Shown here: positions 1 through 10,522 of the stretch, in pieces
Numbering within the stretch: the stretch's first letter is position 1
Layout of the letters: the number at the start of each line of letters is the position of its first letter
Source: Chaetomium olivaceum
Lineage: Eukaryota > Ascomycota > Sordariomycetes > Sordariales > Chaetomiaceae
DNA: 64,000 nucleotides
Direction: 5' to 3'
NCBI GenBank assembly: GCA_039881045.1
Contig: JAYWVB010000056.1
Coordinates: 124,001 to 188,000 of the forward strand
The notes under the pieces: generated by a model
The model's database searches: none
What the model was told of the DNA's origin: nothing
What the model saw: the letters and a program-made list of their open reading frames with translations, nothing else
Translations under genes and position numbers: made by a program

Positions 1-1244
1 GTGTGGCCTGCGCGGGGCGTCTGAAGGCTATTTGGATTATCGCCCGATATCAAGCAGTGATCGGCGTGGTGAAGTCGCTCCCCCGCATCCTGCCATATGG
101 ATTCGGGGTTGGTTCGCTGTGGTCTCATTCGGCACTCCTTCCGATAACAAGCTGCTTGTCTTTTGTACTGTGCAGTGTAAGAGATTGATTTGATGGCTGC
201 GTGAATCGAGAGAGAATTGAAGAGAGGCCTGTGGGGGTCGCACAGTTTTCTCGCCCGGGTTGGGGGTCGTTTTTTGGGTAATGGTTACCACCTCCTAACA
301 ATTCGGACCCCCAGAAACCTTGCGATTGGTGCGTATCCAGCCGCCGGCGAGAGCGCCGATGGCCGTTAGAAATTTGAAGCGAACTTGAAATCCACCAAAT
401 CCGTCGTTTTCACGATCCACAGCCAACTTCAAAATCAAGGTGGCCCCACCGTTTACCGGCAAAGTCCAGCCAAACATGGATTCCTTCGCGGGATCAACGG
501 CCCAACAAGCCGGGGCGCTCCTTTGATACCTTACTCGAGGAGGTATCCGAGGTCTCGGGAAGCGCTGTGATGGACATCCGATTTCACTGCCCCGGTCGAT
601 CAATGTTAGAGCCTCATCTGGACTGATCGGATTGGATTTGCTTGTCTTGACCTGACTCACTTCCATGTTGAAATGGGACGCTACAGTTTGTACTGCCATG
701 TACCTTGCATCGCGCTGAACGGGGCTTGCCACAGGCCCACAGTGCTGGAGCGACTTTGTAGAGAGACTCATTTCGTTCCTTGGCCCACACTCCCACAGCA
801 CCCGTCCCATGGAGCCATGGAGCCAAGGTGCGCTGGAATGGAACCGACACTGTGCTCGAATCCTCCCGTCAGCCGCCAATCCAAAAAAATCCGCTTTTCT
901 CCTTTTAAACACAACCAACCGACCTGCATCGCCTCGATCCGGACCCCCCAGCATTTAGCACGGCATTTTCTGGGTCCGCCGCCACGACCACCGTGTCCAG
1001 GCGAAACCTCCCCGCTACCGAGTCTATACCTCGAATCCCACATGTGCGATCACAGGCCGGCCGTTATCGTGTACGACTTCTTGGCCGTCACTCGAGGAGG
1101 AAAGGAGACCTGGAGGACGTGATCGATTGGATTTTGCATTGCGAAAGTTAGCCTCTGTGCACTCTCCCTCCACCCCCACCACGCCGTCTCGACCTCAACC
1201 CCCCCCTTGTTGGCCTGGCTCAGAACTCGCTTCTGGGTCAGTGG
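1..1244. other. 5' flank of acrB, no gene seen
   Basis: No reading frame here shows a recognisable domain or a plausible exon chain. The last 100 bases before the acrB start are pyrimidine-rich (runs of CCCC and CTC around 1160-1210), as is common for promoters or 5' leaders of filamentous fungal genes. Open frames on the minus strand between about 295 and 954 lack family motifs. Confidence 0.5.
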
Positions 1245-4200
1245 ATGCGCATGCCTCGCGCGTCAAATTCAGCAAAGCGACACCAGGCAGCGAGCAATCA
1301 GCGCGACACCCGCCACGAGAATGGCCTGGTAGGCCCCGGCAAGCGCGTCATCAAGCGAAAGAGCCAAACCCAGCTCGATGACGGCTCCAAGCTCGCCGTC
1401 GACAGCGCCTCGGTGCCGCCCCTCCCCCCTCTTCCCAGTACTCTGAACGGTTTCGCCGCACACCTCGACGACATGGCTCCTGAACACCGGGCGACCGAGT
1501 TGCTGCGCCGCGGCTCCCTTGGCACCTATTCCGAATCCTCGTCCACCGATTCGCTCCCCGCCGCTTCCACGCATGACGTCTCCGAAGCGACCCATCGGCG
1601 GATCGATGTCAACGATGCGAAGAATACCAATGTGCACCGCGACCCGGGCCCCCTGGATCTCGCCATCACCGTGCTGCGGTCCTGCCCCCTCGCCGACACC
1701 ATTGCCATCTTGATCATCCTCATGCAGGCGTCGCCCGCCGTCCTGGCCACCATCTACATGCTCTTTACTGTTCTCACCTTCGTCCCTCCGGTGACCACCA
1801 GCTCGGGTCTCAGCATCACCGAAATCTTTGACGGCAGCCAGGGCATCCCCTCTCTGTGGACATTGATCTGGATGGATGTTATCATGTTACTCATCTGGCT
1901 GTTCCTCTGGGCACCGGTTCAGCAGTTCATACTGGATCTTGCCCAGGTTGTCATCTCGTATACGTTAGGAGGCGGAGGCACATCCAGGCAGGGAACGACC
2001 CCCGGTATTGTGCTCTGTGTTGGTATTGTCGGCGTGACGCATTGGATCCAAAAGTGGAATGGGCTGTCTCGGTTTACAACGATATTTGGCTCGACCCGTC
2101 TTCTGTCTTCCGATGCGGGGCCGGGTTTACGCATGTTCGACAAGAAGGGCCCCTACGGATGGGTGAGGAGCGTCTTGGCGATTCACATTCTTACTCAGGG
2201 CATTGTTCGATGCATTAGGGAATGGTATTTGCGCAGGGAACGGCGGGACTTGCAGTCACAGGGCCTTTTAGACCCGGAGTCTGGCAAGACGGTGTCGTTG
2301 CCGGGAGAAGGCTGTTCTGATGTCGCCCTCATGGCGGCTGACAGCGACGCTCACCTACAGACAAGCGCAGCGCATCTCACCAGCAAGAAAAGGAGGAAAC
2401 AGAGCGCCCAGGTCCGGATCAAGCAGCCATTATGGGCAGCACTTGCTAGCACCAAGATTGTCATGGTTAAGGAGTATGAGCTGTCGCACGCAGCAAGCGA
2501 GTCGGCCGGCTCCAATGCCACCGATATCCACAACCTCGGCAACGCGCCCTTTCACACCCAGCCCGAGCAAGTTTGGATCTGCTACGTCGGTTGCGACGAG
2601 GTTTGCTTCAACACCAGCCACTTTCCGGACGTTGAGGACGACGACGTGCCGCTCGAAGAGAGCAAGCAGGGGATCGACGCTTCCAAGCCATTCTACGTCC
2701 GAGTCAACAAGGCGATTTGGCAGCCGACGCGCATTATCCCGATAGAAAGCCCAGAGGAGGAAAATTACGAGGGCACGCGCTGGACCGGCGACATTTATGG
2801 TCTGACCCCTCTATCCAATTACGAGTGCGAGTTCATCAGCACACGGACAGGTGAGGTGCTGTTTTCGACAAGCATCCGAACCGTCGCGGCGAAGAGCAAG
2901 GACACGGAAGCTGCGCCCACTAACAAGCCGCGGTCACATTCGCGCCATGACTCCCCGGCCACAACGCTTCGAGCCTCGATTGCGGCAGCCGAGGTGAAGC
3001 TGGCCGACGAAAAGGCTCGCCTCAAGGCTGTCCGGAAGGACAATAACCGGAAGATAAACGCTACCCGGAAGGAGATCGAGAAGCTCACATCAGCGGTGCA
3101 GTCGGCGGGGGGTGACGACGAGAAACTGCGACAGAAGATCGCTCAGAACAAGATCCAGGAGAAACGTGCCGAAGAATCCACCTGCGAGCTTGAGGCCCAG
3201 CTTAGAGAGCTCGAGGCAGTACCGGAGAAGCTTGTCAAGGAGCACCGCGCCAAGCATGACGAGTGGACGTCAGAGAAGACCAAGTTTGATAAGGCCCGGG
3301 CATCGTTCAAGACTTTCAAGTCGTCGATCGACAAGCAGTTCAAGGCCTTGGATGAGGAGAAGGCCAGCCTGCAGGCGAAGAGGAACAAGATTGCCGCTCG
3401 CATCGCCAAGGTTGACGACGAGCACGCGCGCATAACGGACGCCAATGCTAGGGGGCTCAACGAGGCCGAGCGGCGTCGTCAGGAGCGCGCCAACCTCGCC
3501 GCGGAACTGGCGAGGGCCGAGCAGAATCTCCGAGACAGGGTCCAGGCCCTGCGTCTCAATAACGCCACCAAACAAGCCCAAGTCCACGCCATGGCGGCCC
3601 ACATGCAGGAGTACCTGGCAAGCTTCCAGAAAGAGCCCTCGTACGACATGGGCCCGCAGCCGAACCACTTCACGTCCGCCGGACCTTGGGCGACCATCCC
3701 CGCCCCGCAGTTCACCGCCCAGCAGCAGCCCGCGTGGCCGCCGGTGTCGATGCCCATGTCCACCCACGCCACGCCCCTCATGGCCCACGCCCAGCTCTCC
3801 TCCACCTTTTCGACCCCGATGCAAGCCGCCCTCAACACCCCGCCGCAGCCTCACCGGATGCGCGGCCGCTCCTCCTCCATGCTCAGCGACGTCTCGGGCT
3901 TCACCCAGTCCACCGACGAAGACGACCACGGCAGCGGCGGTAGTGGCAGCCTCAACAACGCCAGCACCGTCGTCGGCGCGCCCATCGGCCACCACCGAGG
4001 CGGCGGACTCCTCGGCGGCAGCGGCGGCGGCATTGGCGGCGGCAGCAGCAGCGCCTACGGGACACCTGCCGGCATGGCCATGGCCACCACCACCTTACGG
4101 GGCCCGCCGCCCGGCTTCCATGTTGTTGTTGGCAACAACAACATCAACAACAACAGCAACAACCACAACAAGAGCGGGTTTGCGTTTGGGTCGGGGTCGG

Positions 4201-4313
4201 GGTCGTCGGGCTCCGGGTCCGCTGGGTTCGGGTCCGCCGGCTCGGGCCGCAGTAGCGTGCGCTCGGGCAGTGGCAGTGGCGCGTCCCTGGGTGAGGCGGT
4301 CAGTCCGATCTGA
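1245..4313 (+). CDS. acrB: AcrB-like ubiquitination-network signalling membrane protein
   Basis: Single-exon protein of 1022 residues. I recognise the fungal AcrB family, genetically tied in Aspergillus to the CreB/CreC/CreD deubiquitination network and to acriflavine resistance. Seen in sequence: a basic N-terminus; three hydrophobic segments at about residues 142-172, 194-220 and 243-258; a central domain rich in aromatic and acidic residues (about 390-550); a long charged coiled coil at about 585-790, rich in Glu, Lys and Arg; then a Pro/Gln region and a Gly/Ser/Asn low-complexity tail. This layout suggests a membrane-anchored scaffold with a cytosolic coiled coil. A second in-frame ATG lies six bases downstream (1251) and starts with Met-Pro-Arg, so it could be the true start. 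No intron is needed. The biochemical activity is unknown; the family name rests on my memory of homologues. Confidence 0.84.
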   Translation: MRMPRASNSAKRHQAASNQRDTRHENGLVGPGKRVIKRKSQTQLDDGSKLAVDSASVPPLPPLPSTLNGFAAHLDDMAPEHRATELLRRGSLGTYSESSSTDSLPAASTHDVSEATHRRIDVNDAKNTNVHRDPGPLDLAITVLRSCPLADTIAILIILMQASPAVLATIYMLFTVLTFVPPVTTSSGLSITEIFDGSQGIPSLWTLIWMDVIMLLIWLFLWAPVQQFILDLAQVVISYTLGGGGTSRQGTTPGIVLCVGIVGVTHWIQKWNGLSRFTTIFGSTRLLSSDAGPGLRMFDKKGPYGWVRSVLAIHILTQGIVRCIREWYLRRERRDLQSQGLLDPESGKTVSLPGEGCSDVALMAADSDAHLQTSAAHLTSKKRRKQSAQVRIKQPLWAALASTKIVMVKEYELSHAASESAGSNATDIHNLGNAPFHTQPEQVWICYVGCDEVCFNTSHFPDVEDDDVPLEESKQGIDASKPFYVRVNKAIWQPTRIIPIESPEEENYEGTRWTGDIYGLTPLSNYECEFISTRTGEVLFSTSIRTVAAKSKDTEAAPTNKPRSHSRHDSPATTLRASIAAAEVKLADEKARLKAVRKDNNRKINATRKEIEKLTSAVQSAGGDDEKLRQKIAQNKIQEKRAEESTCELEAQLRELEAVPEKLVKEHRAKHDEWTSEKTKFDKARASFKTFKSSIDKQFKALDEEKASLQAKRNKIAARIAKVDDEHARITDANARGLNEAERRRQERANLAAELARAEQNLRDRVQALRLNNATKQAQVHAMAAHMQEYLASFQKEPSYDMGPQPNHFTSAGPWATIPAPQFTAQQQPAWPPVSMPMSTHATPLMAHAQLSSTFSTPMQAALNTPPQPHRMRGRSSSMLSDVSGFTQSTDEDDHGSGGSGSLNNASTVVGAPIGHHRGGGLLGGSGGGIGGGSSSAYGTPAGMAMATTTLRGPPPGFHVVVGNNNINNNSNNHNKSGFAFGSGSGSSGSGSAGFGSAGSGRSSVRSGSGSGASLGEAVSPI

Positions 4314-4319
4314 GTTACT

Positions 4320-4915
4320 CAGTGGGCTGGCAGGCTGGCAGGCTAGTTGGGTTGGTTGGGTTGGTTGGCTGGGTGGCGCCGGGTTAGCTGGTTGGGTCAG
4401 GTCATTGTGTGCGGTGCTGAGGCTGTGATATGTTTCTTGGCGTCGTCGGGCCTGCCGGGCTGTACCTGCTACCTGCTGTCTGCCGTCTGCTACCTGCTGG
4501 CTGCCATCTGCTACCTGCTGGCTGCTGGCTGCTACCTGCTGGCTGCTGTCTGCTACCTGCTGTCTGCTGTCTGCTGCCTGTCTGCTGTGGGCTGGATTGG
4601 GCTTGGGATTGGGCTTGGACTTGGGCCTGGTTTTCTCTCTGTGTGTTCTCTAGTGTCGATGAGCGGCGCTGGTGTGGCTTGCGGCGTTGTCTGACTGACC
4701 TTACTTACTCTTGCTTGTGTCGGGGTGGGCGCGTGTTTTTTTTTGTCGTGTCTGCCCTGCCCTTGCCGAGTGTTGTCCATAGATTATGCATTGGATGTGG
4801 GCGTTGGTCAATGCTAAAAGTTGCTCCTTTTTGCCCTTGCCTTGGTGTGCCTTGCCTTGCCTTGCCTTTTGAGTTGATGGCCTTTGGATTGATGGCCTTT
4901 TGAGTTGATGGCCTC
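4320..4915. repeat. Low-complexity 3' region downstream of acrB
   Basis: A run of short imperfect repeats. It holds GGCTGGCA and TTGGGTTGG units at 4325-4370, a CTGCTACCTGCTGNCTG-type array at about 4461-4590, GGGCTTGG units near 4600-4630, CCTTG units at 4845-4870, and three copies of a TTGATGGCCT-like unit at 4873-4913. It lies just after the stop codon and probably forms part of the 3' UTR. It codes for nothing recognisable in any frame. Confidence 0.7.
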
Positions 4916-7588
4916 TATGCTTGTGTGCTTCCTTTGGTCGATTTTGTGAACGATGCTTTTGTTGGGAGTTGCTGGTTGCAAGTCGGTTGTGGTTGTGTTT
5001 GAGGAAGCTTTACCCCGCTGCTTGTTGTGCCCGTGAGAAGTATTATCGCTCCCTGTGTGTGCTGCGGCCTGAAGACCGTAGTTATGTATAAGGCTGATTC
5101 ACTGTGTATCTCCTTAACGTGTTCCGACGGAAATTGTGGGAGGTCGGACGAGCAGTGCATGGTAAACGATATCCTGGTCAGGGGTAACAAGACTTTTGGG
5201 GTTATGTCCCTTTTCACTCGGTCAAGCAGTCTGACTGGTACCCCTCTTCATTTGCGAGTGTCCGTTTCACCGTTCCACAGGTTCTCAGAAACATCCCCCA
5301 GTGAGCTTCTGCTGTTGATTCATTCAGGAGATGAGCAGCAGCAAGACATCACAGGCTTATCTTCTAGGGTGTAGTGACCAAGGCGTCATGGTCTTTATCA
5401 CTCTCGATGAGTGAGCATGGAGCCTTGGTTCGACCTCTTCCCACTTCACTAGGTCGGTTATTTGTCACAGGCAAGGAACTTAGGTATTTAGTGTTGGTGA
5501 ACTCTGCTAACATGGATCAACCCAAATCCCCTTTAGGACAGTTCCATTTGTGCCTTAGAGATACACAATAGGCCTTCTGGACGACCATTAGTCATGAACC
5601 TTAGCAATAGGCAATAGGCTTTGCCATTCGGATGCCACTCACCTGTAAGTCCCAATAACTATATGCCTTGGGTTGTCAGTTTACAGACTCACGGTGTCTT
5701 TTGGTGAGCAGGCCGGGGTATGCGATCAGGCCAAGGAGTCCTGTAATGTTTTGACAAGTCCTAAGCACCTTCGTTGACACCGCCATGCCACCGCCATGAC
5801 ACTGTCGACACACCTTGAACTGTCCACACATGTTCAACCAAAGCGCACCTTATAATTACCAGCCCAGCAAGTCAATTCCAACAAAACTAGGAGTGCCCGC
5901 GGCCTAGTGGTAGTGTCAGAGCTTCCACAAAAGTCCTTGCCCCCTCAACTGCTACGCAGAGGCTAACTGTTCAACCCAGGCACATAACGTGTGATTTTGT
6001 GTTGGCCTGGCGCGTGAGCTTTGGTCTGTGTTTCACGTTCGAACAACAGAAAAACCACTGCATTGCTGTGAACAAAATAACAAAAAAAATTGACCCTAAA
6101 AGGGGGAAGCACAAAACACAAAATTGTAAGTACAAATCCTCTTCCTGGCACGGGCACTCTAAATCTTTTTCTATTTTCTTTTTCCTTATTCCTTATTTGT
6201 TGTGTGATGCTCACTCCTTATGAGCTTCTTGGGCTTTGACGTCTATTATGATGTTGAACTAATGGTGTTCCCAAGGTAAGGAAAGCCGACGGAAAGAAGA
6301 CAATGGAGGTATTGGAAGGCATAGCTAGTTGGATTGTTTATTTTACTTCAACTAACAACACATCCTTCACATCAATGTCAATGATGGTTGAGCACTAAAC
6401 CAGACCAAGCAACCAACAACCAACAACCAACAACCAACCTGAAAGCACGGGCAAAAAAGTGAAGAATCCCAACACAATCATATGCCTCTTGGCACTTTCT
6501 TGGTGGTCGGCCTCGGCATCTGGCAGCTGCAGCTGGGCGATGTTCAGGGACAGGAAAGGCAGGAAGTTGATGCGGGGAGACAGATGGGGTAGGGTATTTC
6601 CCCACAGATTTGGCTCGAGTCCCCCTGTTTCCCCTGCCAGTGCCTTGCCATCCATCGGGACGCTAGACTGGATCTGGGGGTCACGGCCCGCTTTGCATGT
6701 CAGGGTGGAGGGGTGGAGGTGAGGAGGGGGGTTGCCACTTCATTCGACCTTTTCCATGTTCCTCTTGAGGAGTGGTGCTTGTGATGGGGAAGTAATTTGT
6801 TGATGAATTAGTGCGCGGATGTGGAAAGGGAGTTCGTCAAGATATGACGTTGATTGGCAATGGTTACTCTCAACCGGACATGTCCTGAAGGGTAAGGTAC
6901 TTTTATTATTTCGTTAATGTTCCAATCAAACGATGAGGTAACACAGGGACACCGGTCACAAACACTCCCTCATGTGCTTCTTTCTATGGAGGGGTTGGCC
7001 GGATACTCGGCCTCGTTGGTGGACAATATCGAGCATAAACAATCTCAGAAGCCGACCCAACAGTCCAACCCAACTGGGGTCATCCTGCCCACACCGACCA
7101 TTCCCACCACGCCACTGTTGCAGACGGAAGGATTGGCCTCAGAAATAGTACTTCCTCTCGCCAGGTTGAGGAATCAGAGGCACGTTTTTGGAGCTACACG
7201 ATCAGCTGAAAGCTCGGGGAGGACAACCGTTTCGGAGAGTCATCAAACTTAGACAGCCACACCGCGTAATGGGGCCGAGGTTCCCCTTCCCGCGATCATA
7301 TGCAACGTCCCACTTCCCCGGATTTGATCCTTCAACTTGGCTGACGGTCCCTGTGGCGCTCAATCCGGGGGAAGTTACATTCAGGAACAGGGAAGCTTCT
7401 CGCCTCTCATCGGGTCTATCCCGACCCGCCAATGAAGGACCTTCACGCGCCCGTCTCCCAACATCTTCACGAAAGGTTGGATAGTGTGTCTCCACTCGTT
7501 CCCTAGCGCCGAGCTCGATCGTGTTCGTCTGGTCTGCCATGACACGAGGAAGTGTAGTCTTGGCCGTGATGTAGGGCCAACGCCGCCG
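4916..7588. other. Intergenic DNA between acrB and the CFEM gene
   Basis: I see no exon chain. A tRNA-like fragment around 5893-5983 is discussed in the findings. A short (ACCAAC)n stretch lies at 6410-6440. The segment from about 7300 onward, with CCAAC and a TATA box, is probably the promoter of the CFEM gene. Confidence 0.5.
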
Positions 7589-7596
7589 TATAAAAG
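7589..7596 (+). promoter_or_regulatory. TATA box of the CFEM gene
   Basis: A perfect TATAAAAG lies about 155 bases upstream of the CFEM start codon, followed by a pyrimidine-rich leader with CACACAC and CCACC motifs. Perfect TATA boxes are a minority in fungal promoters and often mark strongly or conditionally expressed genes. Confidence 0.6.
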
Positions 7597-7750
7597 ACCG
7601 TCCACCGTCCCGGGCCTTGTTCTCCCTCTCGCTCTTCTCCCCATCACACTCGTTACGTGACCAGATCAGACCACAGACGCTCGTTGTCTCAACCTCGCCT
7701 TGTCCCACACACACATAACATACCACCCACCCACCCTCAGAACCACCACG

Positions 7751-8595
7751 ATGAAGTACAGCACCGCCGCCCTCGTCCTAGCCACCGCCGCCTCGTCGGC
7801 CTCGGCCCAGGACATCTCCATCTTCCCGGAGTGCGCGCTGCCCTGCATCATCGACGCCGTCGGCACGACCTCGTGCGAGGCGACCGATTTTGCCTGCGTG
7901 TGCGAGAACATGGAGGCCGTCAAGCAGGCCGCCACCCCGTGTGTCGTTGACAAGTGCGGTATCGATACCGCGTTGAGTGCGTCCCTCTCTTTTTCGCAAC
8001 CTTCTCCTGCTCCTTTCCCCTATTCCCACCCCTTTCCCACCGCCTTCCCCTTTCTCACCCCTTCCCCGTCTTCCCCCTCTCCCTTCCCTTCCTCCCACCA
8101 CCCCACACGATAATACCACCCCATCCACCACCACCACCACCACCACCACTAACCAAAAAAAAAACAGACGAAGTCCTCCCCGCCACCGAGAAATTCTGCG
8201 CCGACGTTGGCGGCGGCGACGGCGGTGACGGTGACGACGGCGGCGAGACGCCTCCCCCTCCCCCTCCCACCACCACCATCGTGACGGTCACCACGTCCGC
8301 CGCGCCGGAGCCGACCCCGACCGAGACCGAGACGCCCGGCGACGACGGTGAGGATGATGGTGGTGATGATGGCGAAGATGATGACGATGAGCCGACCGAG
8401 ACGTCGTCGTCGGGCGGATCGATGGTCACGCCCGGCCCGACGGGCAGTGCCATCCCGTCGCCTACGGGTGGCGATGATGATGATGATGATACGCCGCCGC
8501 CGGCGACGTCGTCGATTCACACGGCTGGCGCGGCGGTGGTTGGGGCTGTGGGCAGCTTTGGCATGATGCTGTTGGGCGCTGTTGCTGCGCTGTGA
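7751..8595 (+). CDS. CFEM-domain, probable GPI-anchored cell-surface protein
   Basis: Two exons (7751-7976 and 8168-8595) give 217 residues. A signal peptide occupies residues 1-19 or 20 (cleavage after ...SASA). The mature N-terminus carries the eight-cysteine CFEM pattern: Cys28, 32, 42, 49, 51, 64, 69 and 86, with Asp46 at the position that ligates haem iron in studied CFEM proteins. After the domain comes a Gly/Asp, Pro/Thr and acidic Asp/Glu linker (about 88-190), typical of a glycosylated wall stalk. A hydrophobic C-terminus preceded by small residues fits a GPI signal. CFEM proteins act in haem-iron uptake, adhesion or virulence; which applies here cannot be read from sequence. The 191-nt intron (GTGCGT...ACAG) restores the frame and supplies the eighth cysteine; it is almost pure C/T with CCA repeats. 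Confidence 0.9.
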
Positions 8596-9088
8596 GCGGG
8601 TTTGAAGGATAGAAAGGGGGGTGGTTGTTGGTTAGGGTAGCTAGGTCCCTGGGATAGGGGCAATGTTGATGAAATGCCGTCTGATGGCTGTATGTAGTAG
8701 GGATTAATGAGGTGTAACGAACGAATGGATGATGGCTTGCTGAAAGGCCGAACTTGTGTGCTCTTTTTGTTGGACCGCTTTGCCGTTTGGTGTTCGCTCT
8801 CTTCGATATCAAGTTGGTACCGGTTCTTGATCATGCTGCGAGGGTCCCGTATTGGCGTGGGTTCAGTTCAAATAGGTTTGTACTTGTTAGTTCGGTAGCG
8901 TTGGTGAGGTCGTCGCTGATGGCACAAACATGGTCAAGATTGGAGTCTCGCCTCAGCTTGTTAGTTCAACACCGAAACCAGCAGACGCGCCGGCCTCTGT
9001 ATACAACATTTATTTTAGGGTATCAAGTTCTCCATACCATCCCAGCCCATGTCATGTCATGCCACGTCATGTCATACAACAGAAAGCC
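8596..9088. other. Convergent 3' spacer, CFEM gene to NAD kinase gene
   Basis: Spacer between two convergent genes. It contains repeated CATGTCATG-like units at about 9049-9075, just beyond the NAD kinase stop codon. I see no gene. Confidence 0.5.
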
Positions 9089-10522
9089 CTACGGCTCCTC
9101 AGGCGGCTCCCCAAACGGATAATTAAACTTCAACAACCCATTCAGCCCGCCTACCCACGAATCATCATCCTCGGCAATCCCGCCCTCGTCGCGACCACCC
9201 CTCGTCGACGACGCCCTAATAACACACGGCACACCTCCGCGCCAGCCCTCACCCTCATTCCCCTTCTCCAGGCGCTCCCCTTCCACACGCACCTCCATCC
9301 CAATCGTCACCCCCACCCGCCTCTTCCCATCAATACTCACAGGCAGCTCGCGCCCGCGGTTCCGCTTGCTCAGCTTCAGCACGACCTTGGTGTGCAGCGG
9401 CAGGACGAGCGGGCGGAAGCTGAGGCTGCGCGGGCTGATGGGGGTGATGAGCAGGGATTTTACTAAGGGGTGCACGATGGAGCCGCCCGCGCTGAGGGAG
9501 TAGGCCGTGGAGCCTGTCGGCGTGCTGATGAGGATGCCGTCAGCGACAGCCTCGGTGAGGAAATGCGAGTTGACGTAGATGTCGATGATGGCTAGGTGCG
9601 GGTGCGAGCCGCGGTCGATCGAGACTTCGTTGATGGCGTGGAGGTAGGGTGGATTCAGTGTGGTGTTGGCAACGTCGGCGTTGCCGCCGCTGCTGCTGCC
9701 GAGGTCGGGCTCGGCGGTCGAGGTGGGCAGGAGCTGTTCGTTGATATTGCGGCCGTTGCTGTCGTAGATGCCGACCCGGAGGCGGTTCCGGAGAAGGACC
9801 TTGGAGGTCCGACTTAAACCCATGCACTGGCCGTTGCCGCGGACGCTGTCCCAGCCGGAGAGCGGGGCGAAGTCGGAGGTGACGCCGGCTTGTTGCGTGC
9901 CTGCTACGGCTGCGTTGGTGTGCGGGTCGCCGAGGTCTTCGATTGCCACGGAGCAGCCGCTCATGTAACATTCCCTCCAGGCTCGCTTGTATTCGCTGAA
10001 CTTCCACTCCCCCAAAAAGCCGAGGGTGCCCATGCTAAAGGACAGTATCGGCGGTACGCTGTTGTGCATGGAGAACAGGCTCGCCGCCCGTAGGATGGTT
10101 CCGTCGCCACCCATGGTAGTGACGAGGTCGATCTTTTTGGCAAACAGCGTCGGGGCATCGCTCGGGTCGGTGGTGTAGATGGGAAACGGCAGTGTCTCGT
10201 GAATGTCGTTGGCGATGTGGCTCTCGAAGATGAGGTTGAGCCCCGGGTAGTTGTTGTATATGTGTTTGGCAAACTCGATGGCCCTGCCCGTGACTTTGGG
10301 TGCATGTAGCTTGGGCATGAGCAAGATGTTCTTGGGCGGTTGTGGCCAGTGCAGCGAAAGCAACGACGAAGTTTTTGTCTGCTGGTAATGGGGGACGGTC
10401 CGGTTTGGGAGAGCGGCGACATGGAGAATCTGGCTGCGGGTGGTCGAGACGGAGAACAGCCGGTATCCCCCAACTGCTGCCCTTCCTCCAAGCCGCCAAC
10501 AACTGCCCTTGAGAGCGCCCAT
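9089..10522 (-). CDS. POS5: Mitochondrial NAD(H) kinase, Pos5-like
   Basis: Single exon, 477 residues from the chosen start. It phosphorylates NAD(H) to NADP(H). Diagnostic features are the GGDGT ATP/NAD motif at about residues 138-142, a downstream Asn-Glu pair (INEVSIDRG), the STPTGSTAYSLSAGG block and a C-terminal SIDGKR segment, in the order typical of the family. The N-terminus (MGALKGSCWR then LGGRAAVGGYRLF) is rich in Arg, Ser and hydrophobic residues and lacks acidic ones, so it looks like a mitochondrial presequence, matching yeast Pos5. I chose the ATG at 10522 because its context (CCACCATGGG) is excellent and the presequence follows at once. An in-frame ATG at 10594 and one at 10879 would add residues that look like leader translation. 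An insert of about 60 residues between the GGDGT core and the NE motif is rich in Gly, Ser and Asn and probably a surface loop. Confidence 0.9.
   Translation of the reverse strand: MGALKGSCWRLGGRAAVGGYRLFSVSTTRSQILHVAALPNRTVPHYQQTKTSSLLSLHWPQPPKNILLMPKLHAPKVTGRAIEFAKHIYNNYPGLNLIFESHIANDIHETLPFPIYTTDPSDAPTLFAKKIDLVTTMGGDGTILRAASLFSMHNSVPPILSFSMGTLGFLGEWKFSEYKRAWRECYMSGCSVAIEDLGDPHTNAAVAGTQQAGVTSDFAPLSGWDSVRGNGQCMGLSRTSKVLLRNRLRVGIYDSNGRNINEQLLPTSTAEPDLGSSSGGNADVANTTLNPPYLHAINEVSIDRGSHPHLAIIDIYVNSHFLTEAVADGILISTPTGSTAYSLSAGGSIVHPLVKSLLITPISPRSLSFRPLVLPLHTKVVLKLSKRNRGRELPVSIDGKRRVGVTIGMEVRVEGERLEKGNEGEGWRGGVPCVIRASSTRGGRDEGGIAEDDDSWVGGLNGLLKFNYPFGEPPEEP

Noticed and set aside
295..954. 219-codon minus-strand frame upstream of acrB
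   Set aside because: It has no recognisable domain or splice partners and its composition is not protein-like.
3270..4428. Long open frames overlapping the 3' half of acrB (minus 3270-3995; plus 3445-4428)
   Set aside because: They are mirror frames of GC-rich coding DNA, with Arg/Pro/Ala-dominated composition and no motif.
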